Positions 57,996-64,000 of a stretch of DNA of 64,000 nt are shown one piece after another. The translations under genes and the position numbers were made by a program. Origin of the DNA: Kofleriaceae bacterium (GTDB lineage Bacteria > Myxococcota_A > Polyangia > Haliangiales > Haliangiaceae); contig JANXOP010000163.1 of the NCBI GenBank assembly GCA_025357755.1, positions 40,099 to 104,098 on the forward strand, given 5' to 3'. How positions within the stretch are numbered: position 1 is the first letter of the stretch; each line of letters opens with the position of its first letter. The notes below the pieces were generated by a model. It made no database searches and had not been told where the DNA came from. It saw only the letters and a list, made by a program, of their open reading frames with translations.

Positions 57996-59262
57996 GGTCA
58001 TCGAACTCGACGGTGTTCAGCGTCTGCTGCGCGCCGCCGGCACGCCCGCCTTCGAGCCCGATCGAGATGTTTGACAGATCGATCGGATCCGCGACGCTCT
58101 CGAGTGTTCGCCACGTGGTCTTGTCCGCGCTCGCCTCGAAGTAGACGGTTCCGCTGGTCTCGCGGATCCGGATGTATTTGTCGGTCGACATGCGGGGTTG
58201 CGAGTTCGTGACCTTGTTCGTCGCGACGTTTCGAACCGTCTGATAGCCGGTCGTCTTGATCAGGAGCTCGAGATAGTTATCGGCATCGACGATCGCCTCG
58301 AGGTACGAGGTGAACGTCGTGTTCTCGTCGGGCCCGGTGGTCATGACCTCGAGGCTGCTGTCACGTAGCTCGTAGGCCGCCGAGCTGCGACGCGCGACGA
58401 AGCCACTCGCACCATCGTTGAAGAGCTCGAGGTGTCCGTTCGGCTCGGTGTCCTGGCAGCACGGATCCACGAACGAGTTCTCCCAGAGATGTCCGATCAC
58501 GCCGTCGTCGAACGTATCGACGAGATCCGCCGCGGGGCAGGCGACCTCGGTGCTCGCCGTGCCACCGTTGAAGCTCGAGAACACCGCGGACCCCGGGTTG
58601 GCGACGGCCGTCGTCGTACCGACGTACATCGTCGGCGCGACGAGCGAGACATCGAACGGCTCGGGCTGGTCGTAGAACGAGGTGAACGCCGTGCCATCGC
58701 TCGACGTCTCGAAGTAGAGCCGGCCACCGCGCTCGGAGAGCCCCCAGTACGCGTCGGTCGCGCCGTCGTATGGAATCTGCGCGGCGACCACGACGTTGTC
58801 GTTGGTCGTGACGACGGCAGCGAGCTGGCCGCCACCGACCTCGAGGTGGACGTACGAAGTTGGCGAGAAGTAGCAGCCGAAGCCGGTCGACGCGCTGGCA
58901 TTCGCGATCTTGCTCACCCGCACGAAGGTTCGCCTGCCCCGAAGGTCGTAGAAGTGGAGCGTGCGAAAGGCAGCGAACGTGTTTGCCGCGTTCGCCTGCG
59001 CCGATAACGTCAGCTGGCCACCGGAGACCGTGCCGCTCGTCGTGCCGTCGAAGGACGAGCCTCCCCACAACGTCGCTCGCTGATCGGTCGCGAACGTGTC
59101 GGCGATCCGCTCGACGCTGTTGCAGGTCGCAGCACCGCCATCGTCGAGATGCGAGGGCGCATCTGTATTCCCGCTCCCTCCACCATCCGAGTGCGGGGCC
59201 GGGTCGAAGCCAAGGCGCCCACACCCGGCGAGCACGACCACGGCCACGACAACTCGACGCAT
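57982..59262 (-). CDS. lipoprotein with two concanavalin-like beta-sandwich domains
   Basis: 426 residues. Lipoprotein signal 'MRRVVVAVVVLAGCGRLGFDP' (Cys14), a form of N-terminus (GCGRLGFDP) common in myxobacterial surface lipoproteins, then an Asp/Gly-rich linker. Two similar halves follow: 53-250 ('ADTFATDQRATLWGGSSF...') and 252-420 ('VDTFDDGVIGHLWENSF...'). Each begins with 'DTF', has Trp at the third strand and ends with a 'R.sr..Y.E.s.D...' strand pair, as in LamG/DUF1349 jelly-rolls. It probably binds a carbohydrate or protein on the cell surface. Confidence 0.75.
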   Translation of the reverse strand: MRRVVVAVVVLAGCGRLGFDPAPHSDGGGSGNTDAPSHLDDGGAATCNSVERIADTFATDQRATLWGGSSFDGTTSGTVSGGQLTLSAQANAANTFAAFRTLHFYDLRGRRTFVRVSKIANASASTGFGCYFSPTSYVHLEVGGGQLAAVVTTNDNVVVAAQIPYDGATDAYWGLSERGGRLYFETSSDGTAFTSFYDQPEPFDVSLVAPTMYVGTTTAVANPGSAVFSSFNGGTASTEVACPAADLVDTFDDGVIGHLWENSFVDPCCQDTEPNGHLELFNDGASGFVARRSSAAYELRDSSLEVMTTGPDENTTFTSYLEAIVDADNYLELLIKTTGYQTVRNVATNKVTNSQPRMSTDKYIRIRETSGTVYFEASADKTTWRTLESVADPIDLSNISIGLEGGRAGGAQQTLNTVEFDDLNVP

Positions 59263-59371
59263 CGAGCGAGTTTACACGCGATGTAACCGACGCACGCGAG
59301 GCGTGCACTGTCTTGGCATAACCGCTTTTTGTCGCCGCCGCTGACCGCGTCAGCCGCGCGAAAGGACCGCC

Positions 59372-60787
59372 ATGCCACGCCTGGTATTCGTCGCGCCGTG
59401 TCTGCTCGTCTCTACGCTCGCCTCGGCGCAGGCGATCGACGAGTTTCGTCCCGCGGTCGATTCGCGCGGCTACCTCTCGCTCAACGGTTCGTCGGTGCTC
59501 GGCCACGAGGAGCTCTCGTTCGGGCTCGGCTCGCTCGAGTGGGGGCGCCACTTGAGTGGCTCGGTCGACAACGTGGTCTCGGCGACACTCGTCGCGGCGA
59601 TAGGTCTCCAGCTCGGTCCGGTGCCGCTCGAGCTCGGCGCCTCGATGCCGTTCACGATTTCGAGTGGCGAGACCGATACCCAAGGCGTCGGCGATGCGGG
59701 CCTGCACGTCAAGCTGCACGTCGCCCCGCACCTCGCGCTGATCGGCAGCGCGTACATCCCGACCGGCCCGGGCTCGCACGGCGTGACGCCGCAGGCGCTC
59801 GCGGTCGTCGATACCCGGCTCGGGCGCTGGGGCTTCGCGGTCAACGGCGGCGTGCGCCTCGCGGCTGGCATGGATCACATGCCGGCGGTGACCGAGCTCC
59901 CGTTTGGGGGCGCGATCGCGTACGCGCTGGTGGCCGAGAAGTTCGAGCTCGTCGGCGAGGTCTACGGCGCGATGCAACCGCGCGACACGGGCGTGCACCA
60001 GCTCGAGGCGCTCGCGGGCGTGAAGCTCTACCTCGCGAAGAATTCCTACCTCTCGCTCGGTGCCGGGCGCGGGCTCGTGACCGAGACCGGCAATCCCGAT
60101 CTTCGTGCGCTGATCGGCATCGTGTTCGAGCCGAAGGCCGCGCAACGCGCGCAGACCTACGTGCCGGAGCCCGACTACACGCCTCCAGCGCCGCACGTCG
60201 CACGGAACGACTTTCCGGATCGCGACAATGATGGCATTCGCGACGACCTCGACGCGTGTCCGGATCAGCCCGAGACCTACAACGGGTTTCAGGACGAGGA
60301 CGGCTGCCCGGACACGGTCGCCGATGCGCCACCTGCGCTGCCGGATGCGACGCCCGGTTGTACGAAGGAGCACTCGACCGATGCGATGGATTGCCCGAAC
60401 ACGATCATCGTCAAGGAGGGGTCGATCGATACGCTGCGCTCCATCGAGTTCGAGTTCGATAAGGCGGTGATCCAGAAGCGCTCGCTCCAGGTCCTCGACA
60501 AGGTCGCGCGAGCGCTGAAGGACAACCCCGACATCGACCTCGTCGAGGTCCAGGGCCATACCGACGAGCGCGGCGACGACGAGTACAACCTGGATCTCTC
60601 GAATCGCCGCGCGACCGCGGTCGTCAGGTATCTGCGGAGCCAGGGCATCGACGAGCACCGCCTCAGCGCCATGGGCTACGGTGAGACCGTCCCGCTCGTC
60701 AACGAGCACGACCAGAGGGCGTGGACCGCGAACCGACGCGTCGAGTTCCACATCCTCGAGCGCGCCGGTGAAATTCTGCCGCATTAA
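59372..60787 (+). CDS. OmpA-family outer-membrane protein with TSP3 calcium repeat
   Basis: 471 residues. Signal peptide (MPRLVFVAPCLLVSTLASAQ), a barrel-like N-terminal half (about 30-270), a thrombospondin type 3 repeat 'DRDNDGIRDDLDACPDQPETYNGFQDEDGCPD' (about 287-318) that binds calcium, a Cys-rich linker, and a C-terminal OmpA domain ('FEFDKAVIQKRSLQVLDKVARAL', 'VEVQGHTDERGDDEYNLDLSNRRATAVVRYLRSQGI', 'NRRVEFHIL') that binds peptidoglycan. This layout is common in Myxococcota, where OmpA-TSP3 proteins tether the outer membrane to the wall. Confidence 0.92.
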   Translation: MPRLVFVAPCLLVSTLASAQAIDEFRPAVDSRGYLSLNGSSVLGHEELSFGLGSLEWGRHLSGSVDNVVSATLVAAIGLQLGPVPLELGASMPFTISSGETDTQGVGDAGLHVKLHVAPHLALIGSAYIPTGPGSHGVTPQALAVVDTRLGRWGFAVNGGVRLAAGMDHMPAVTELPFGGAIAYALVAEKFELVGEVYGAMQPRDTGVHQLEALAGVKLYLAKNSYLSLGAGRGLVTETGNPDLRALIGIVFEPKAAQRAQTYVPEPDYTPPAPHVARNDFPDRDNDGIRDDLDACPDQPETYNGFQDEDGCPDTVADAPPALPDATPGCTKEHSTDAMDCPNTIIVKEGSIDTLRSIEFEFDKAVIQKRSLQVLDKVARALKDNPDIDLVEVQGHTDERGDDEYNLDLSNRRATAVVRYLRSQGIDEHRLSAMGYGETVPLVNEHDQRAWTANRRVEFHILERAGEILPH

Positions 60788-60857
60788 ACGCGCGGCAAGC
60801 AGCGGCACCAGCCGGCATGCGGCGAGCGCTCCGCCGAGCTCCGTAGTCACTTCGTCG

Positions 60858-61319
60858 ATGCGTCTAGCGTTGATCGCGTGCTGTCTCGGGTTACCCCATC
60901 TGGCGTCGGCCGAGGATCCGAAGCAGGTCGTGTATGCGGAGGTCCTCGGCAAGGCCGGCGAGTACGGCCTCGGCTACGAGCACTCGATCGCGCCGCGGCT
61001 TTCGCTCGGGGTTGCAGGCTCGTACGCGCTGATTCGCGATCAGCAGCTCGTGACGATCGCGCCGTACATCCACATCCGGATCGCGAGCCGCAACGAGCAC
61101 TCGCTGTTCGCGGAGGTCGGTGCGGCCTTCGTTCACTCGCACGTGCCCTCGCCGGTGGCGAACTGGGGTGGCATGACCGACGACGGTGGAGGCGGGTTCT
61201 TATCGCTCGGCTACCAGCACACGACGCAGCGGTTCGTGATGCGGGCGACCGCATCGGCGATGGTCGGCGAGGGCGGACTCGGTCCGGCGCTCGGCTTGAC
61301 GATCGGAGTCCGTCCGTGA
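60858..61319 (+). CDS. small exported beta-barrel-like protein
   Basis: 153 residues from ATG 60858. Signal peptide (MRLALIACCLGLPHLASAED) with A-S-A cleavage. The mature part alternates strands and turns ('YAEVLGKAGEYGLGYEHSIAPRLSLGVAGSYALI', 'LVTIAPYIHIRIAS', 'SLFAEVGAAFVHS', 'GFLSLGYQHTTQRFVMRATASAM') and ends in 'ALGLTIGVRP', consistent with a short outer-membrane barrel. Not assignable to a family. It lies 70 bp after the OmpA gene and directly before the nuclease remnant. Confidence 0.6.
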   Translation: MRLALIACCLGLPHLASAEDPKQVVYAEVLGKAGEYGLGYEHSIAPRLSLGVAGSYALIRDQQLVTIAPYIHIRIASRNEHSLFAEVGAAFVHSHVPSPVANWGGMTDDGGGGFLSLGYQHTTQRFVMRATASAMVGEGGLGPALGLTIGVRP

Positions 61320-61439
61320 AGGCCGCGCCTCGATGATCTGTATTCACGCGGCTTGCCCGTGATCGAGGGCGCCGTCGAGCACGTCGATGGTTCGGACCAC
61401 TGGCCGGTGTGGTTCGATCTGAACCGCTGCGAGATGTGA
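61320..61439 (+). pseudogene. remnant of an endonuclease/exonuclease/phosphatase-family gene (C-terminus)
   Basis: In the gap between two genes, the frame following the barrel stop reads 'LDDLYSRGLPVIEGAVEHVDG' and 'SDHWPVWFDLNRCEM' then stop (61437-61439). 'GSDHWPV' preceded by 'LDDlY.RG' and an Ala/Glu-Val strand is the C-terminal signature of the EEP fold, carrying the catalytic His. No start codon or upstream part of the gene exists here, and codon use is that of a real gene. It is best read as the last 36 or so codons of a gene whose front was lost. Confidence 0.6.
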
Positions 61440-61453
61440 TACACGAGCCGGCT

Positions 61454-62632
61454 GTGAAGGCCGGATGGCTCGTCATCGCACTCTGCACCGTCGCAGACAG
61501 CGCGCCGAAGCTAGAAGTCGCCGCGCCCGCCACGCTCGACGATCCGTGCCTCGACAAAGCCTGTCGGCGGCACGCTCTCGATGGCTTTCGCACCGCGCTC
61601 GCGGCCCAGCGCGCGCACACCGCGGCGCATCCGCTGCGCGTGTCGTGGTTTGGCGATTCGCTGACCGCCGATGATCAGATCACGAATGGCCTGCGCCATC
61701 GCCTCGCCGGGCTGGTCGGCGATGGAGGCCCGGGCTTCGTCTTCGGCGCTCCACCGCATCCGTTCTGCCAGCATCGCGCGATCGCGCGCTGGGCCTCGGA
61801 GGAATGGACCGTACACGGCATCTCCGCACCGATCGCAGCAGATCGCTTGCTCGGGCTCGGCGGGAGCACCGAGACCGAGGCTGGCGGCACGTTGCGGTTC
61901 GTGCCGACCAGCCCGATCACCTCGCTCGATCTGCACTACCTCGCGCAACCGAGTGGTGGATCGCTCGAGCTCGTGGCCGACGGCACGCAGATCACCAAGC
62001 TCGACACCCGCGCCGCCGCGAAGAAGAGCATGTTCCTCGCGGTAGAGTTGCCCGCCGGCACCAGGGCGATCGAGCTTCGCGCGCATGGTCGCATCCGCCT
62101 GTTCGGAGCATCGTTCGAAGCCAAGGTCGGTGCGGTCGTCGACAATCTCGGGATCGTCAACGCGACCGCCAAGGCGATGCACGACCACAACATGGCAGAG
62201 CACTGGCACAACCAGCTCGCGCATCGCGCGCCGGATCTCGTCGTCATCATGTACGGCACCAACGAGGCGGAGTGGCTGTCACCGAAAGGCTCGAGCATGG
62301 ACGAGCACGAGAAGCTGTTCGGCGAGATCCTCGGGATCGCGCGAGCCGCGGTACCGGAGGCCGCGTGCCTCGTGATCTCGCCGCTCGATCAGCTCGACTG
62401 GCACGACGAGAAGATGCTGCCGCGGACCTCGATCCCCGCGATGGTGGAGGCTCAGCATCGCGCCGCGACGGCGCATGGCTGCGCGTTCTGGGACACCTAC
62501 GCGTGGATGGGTGGTAGCGGTTCCTCGGCCGGCTGGTACAAGCACGGCCTGATCGTCAAAGACTTCCAGCACCCGACCAGTGAGGGCGCCGATCGGATCG
62601 CCGAGGCGCTGTTCACGGGCCTCACGAACTAA
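61454..62632 (+). CDS. SGNH/GDSL-type hydrolase, secreted
   Basis: 392 residues from GTG 61454. The start gives a signal-like hydrophobic N-terminus (MKAGWLVIALCTVADSA). Block I 'WFGDSLTADD' carries the nucleophile Ser, block III 'IMYGTNEAEW' the Asn, and block V 'DFQHPTSEGADRIAEAL' the catalytic Asp/His. The middle contains a beta-sandwich-like insertion ('GGTLRFVPTSPITSLDLHYLAQPSGGSLELVADG'), as in esterases acting on polysaccharide O-acetyl groups. Predicted to be a carbohydrate or lipid esterase in the envelope. It follows the nuclease remnant and precedes the IS110 remnant. Confidence 0.85.
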   Translation: MKAGWLVIALCTVADSAPKLEVAAPATLDDPCLDKACRRHALDGFRTALAAQRAHTAAHPLRVSWFGDSLTADDQITNGLRHRLAGLVGDGGPGFVFGAPPHPFCQHRAIARWASEEWTVHGISAPIAADRLLGLGGSTETEAGGTLRFVPTSPITSLDLHYLAQPSGGSLELVADGTQITKLDTRAAAKKSMFLAVELPAGTRAIELRAHGRIRLFGASFEAKVGAVVDNLGIVNATAKAMHDHNMAEHWHNQLAHRAPDLVVIMYGTNEAEWLSPKGSSMDEHEKLFGEILGIARAAVPEAACLVISPLDQLDWHDEKMLPRTSIPAMVEAQHRAATAHGCAFWDTYAWMGGSGSSAGWYKHGLIVKDFQHPTSEGADRIAEALFTGLTN

Positions 62633-62736
62633 ACAGACTGACCCGCGCCGCACCACCCCGGAAACGGGAAGCACGTGTAGCAGTTTCTAACGATACCTGC
62701 GGCGCAGCGATCGCCTTCTCGCTTGGAAAGGTGACC
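62633..62736 (+). other. gene-free stretch: possible remnant of an IS110 left end
   Basis: No gene is visible in these 104 bases. Including the IS110 remnant that follows, the whole interval to the HNH gene (62633-62946) is free of intact genes. Just before the transposase start lies a perfect GNRA-type hairpin, CCCG-GAAA-CGGG (62657-62668), in otherwise unpaired sequence. In IS110-group elements this region holds the noncoding bridge RNA, so it may be its decayed remains; this is inference from position. Confidence 0.3.
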
Positions 62737-62950
62737 ATGGAAGCGATCATCGAGAAGCGTTGTGGCCTCGACGTCGTCGCGTGTCTGGTGACCGGCGCGG
62801 CCAGCGCGAAGCCAAAGAAGGAGGTTCGAACGTTTTGAACCATCACTCGCGAGCCAAGCGATGGCGGAGTGGCTTCGTGCCTCGGGATGCACGCACGTCG
62901 CGATGGCGGAGACACCTGGTCATCGTGCGCTGCTGGAGCAGCGGGGCTAG
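62737..62950 (+). pseudogene. IS110-family transposase remnant (N-terminal, frameshifted)
   Basis: ATG 62737 opens 'MEAIIEKRCGLDVVACLVTG' and continues 'AASAKPKKEVRTF', then stops (62836-62838). This is the start of an IS110 transposase, with the first catalytic Asp in 'CGLDV'. In the +1 frame the sequence resumes as 'AMAEWLRASGCTHVAMAETPG' to a stop at 62948-62950, matching the following IS110 block ('WL...GCTHVAMEST'). The rest of the enzyme, including the other DEDD acids and the Ser domain, is missing. So a truncated, frameshifted, inactive piece remains, its end touching the HNH gene stop. Confidence 0.75.
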
Positions 62951-64000
62951 GTCACTCCCTGCCGCGAACACGCGAGCGCTGTACGGATCAGCAGCTCGAC
63001 GTCAGGCCTATCGACCTTCGCGAGTGCCTGCTCGACATAGCGCGCAGCTTCGGCTTTCCTGAAGCCGAGCGTCGTCAGCGCTTGCTTCGCCTGCGTCACA
63101 GCGACGATGCTTTCGAACTTCGAACGCCCCACGGGGGGCGTCGGTACTGCTACTTGCGGTTGAAGTCGCGCTGCACGGAGCGCCTCGCTCGCATCGCTCA
63201 CCGGCGCGATCGCGAGCGCTGGCGACGAGGCAGGTGGATTCACATAGGTGATCGTGAGGTTCGGCGCCGAGCCCGTGATCTGCAACTTGCCTTCATGCAG
63301 GGCGCGATGGTGTGCCGAGCAGGTGAGGGTCACATTCTCGGCCTCGTGGCCACCGCCGTGTTCGCGATGCACGATGTGATGGAGATCGACGTTGCGCGAG
63401 GCGCGGCAACCCGGCACACAGCACTTGCCGTGATCTCGACGCTGCACGAACCGCCGCACCATCGGCGTGATGTCTTGTGTCGCCCGCGCGGGTTCGCGAT
63501 CGGATCCGATGCGCTGTGCATCGCATTCGGCGCGCTCGACATCGACCGCATCGATCGCGATCATCCGGCCTGCGGCGTCTTGCCAGCCCTGGTTGCAACG
63601 CTCGCAGATCGTGATCATCACCTGGTGCCGCGCACGACCCTGATCCGCCTCGCCACCGGCGAAGTACGCGGCGCACAGTGCCTCGATCAGATCGCTGTCG
63701 TCGACGAAGCCGCCGGTCTCGGCAGAGATCGCCTGCCTCGCTTGCCGCAGCTGCGCGATCGCTCCGGCACGCAACTCGAGCGTAATCTTCTTGATGGCTA
63801 GATCTGGATCTTTCAGATCGCTCGGTCGATCGCCCTTCGCGTGCCCCGCGACCAGGTCCTCGACCTGCCGAACATTCATGCCGCGCGCGGCCTCGCGCCA
63901 CTCGTCCACGGTCTCGGCGGTGGTCACGCGCGAGAGCTCGCGCAACGCGGTATAGCTCTGCTCACCCGACTCCAGCATCTCGCCGAGCACCGGCAGCTCT
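62947..64000 (-). CDS. DUF222/HNH endonuclease, 5' part off the window
   Basis: Partial at the right edge: the frame stays open past the GTG at 63990 ('ELPVLGEMLESGEQSYTALRELSRVTTAETVDEW' reads through), which is the inside of the DUF222 helical domain. Then an HNH nuclease with zinc Cys ('CCVPGCRASRNVDLHHIVHREHGGGHEAENVTLTCSAHHRALHEG': D-L-H-H, N, H). The end carries a RuvA C-terminal-like helical domain ('QAKQALTTLGFRKAEAARYVEQAL...LIRTAL'). DUF222-HNH proteins are widespread, often linked to mobile elements. The 3' end abuts the IS110 remnant, so insertion close to this gene is likely. Confidence 0.88.
   Translation of the reverse strand, partial: ELPVLGEMLESGEQSYTALRELSRVTTAETVDEWREAARGMNVRQVEDLVAGHAKGDRPSDLKDPDLAIKKITLELRAGAIAQLRQARQAISAETGGFVDDSDLIEALCAAYFAGGEADQGRARHQVMITICERCNQGWQDAAGRMIAIDAVDVERAECDAQRIGSDREPARATQDITPMVRRFVQRRDHGKCCVPGCRASRNVDLHHIVHREHGGGHEAENVTLTCSAHHRALHEGKLQITGSAPNLTITYVNPPASSPALAIAPVSDASEALRAARLQPQVAVPTPPVGRSKFESIVAVTQAKQALTTLGFRKAEAARYVEQALAKVDRPDVELLIRTALACSRQGVT

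Noticed and set aside
58361..60952. 863-residue minus-strand open frame
   Set aside because: Runs antisense through the OmpA/TSP3 gene, the intergenic region and part of the lipoprotein gene; it is Arg/Asp-rich without domains, so it is a GC-rich shadow.
1..64000. tRNA, rRNA or other structural RNA genes
   Set aside because: No conserved TPsiC-like, anticodon-stem or rRNA sequence was noticed on either strand; short hairpins alone were not enough.

Overview
The window is very GC-rich DNA, tightly packed with genes on both strands and with strong third-position G/C. The gene content points to a myxobacterium-like member of the Myxococcota, possibly Kofleriaceae/Haliangium-like: many secreted lipoproteins with short signal peptides, Ser/Thr kinases of the eukaryotic type fused to membrane and sensor domains, an Oar-like TonB receptor with a carboxypeptidase-regulatory domain, VWA/VIT proteins, Gly-Gly-leader peptides and a DUF2330 protein with a Cys-plus-Arg sorting tail. 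The organism call is inference from gene content. I found no rRNA, tRNA, CRISPR array, phage region or intact insertion sequence.

Layout. 1-2150: secreted proteins and a haem-c lipoprotein on the minus strand. 2170-6060: GNAT, OsmC, then two related Gly-Gly-leader, Met-rich peptides flanking a PAS hybrid histidine kinase and a TerB-like gene. 6200-10190: outer-membrane barrel, large class-V aminotransferase, PIG3-type quinone oxidoreductase, small lipoprotein. 10250-16850: TonB receptor, family-5 uracil-DNA glycosylase, YfbK-like VWA protein. 16860-23780: acyltransferase, a probably frameshifted gene, a relic of a tandem duplication, a Zn-ribbon/propeller membrane protein, exonuclease III, NTF2-like lipoprotein, polysaccharide deacetylase, DUF1304, GNAT. 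23800-27310: M28 peptidase coupled to a lipoprotein methyltransferase. 27410-32750: a tight operon of FHA-bearing membrane protease, Ser/Thr kinase with a Cys-rich ectodomain, and AAA+ ATPase. 32770-37190: uncharacterised protein, sorbosone-type dehydrogenase, VIT/VWA protein. 37220-40000: NitT/TauT-type ABC transporter operon. 40050-43640: kelch lipoprotein, DUF2330, histidine phosphatase, Zn-ribbon membrane protein. 43700-46710: Cache-sensor Ser/Thr kinase overlapping a PPP phosphatase. 46830-50670: barrel, pyroglutamyl-peptidase-like lipoprotein, PhzF, lipoprotein. 50730-54330: a probable iron-regulated operon (di-haem oxidoreductase, imelysin, haem-c lipoprotein, barrel) behind a striking AT-rich palindrome. 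54330-64000: SEC-C/HEXXH protein, M1 aminopeptidase, lipoprotein, OmpA/TSP3 protein, barrel, nuclease remnant, SGNH hydrolase, IS110 transposase remnant and a partial HNH nuclease.

Themes. (i) Transmembrane phospho-signalling: two Ser/Thr kinase loci, one coupled to an FHA-protease and an AAA+ ATPase, the other to its own phosphatase. (ii) A small family of exported Met-rich peptides. (iii) An iron-type operon whose operator appears to cover its own start codon. (iv) Genome decay: four remnants or lesions (frameshift near 18.9 kb, duplication relic at 19.0 kb, nuclease tail at 61.3 kb, IS110 piece at 62.7 kb) that simple gene calling would miss.
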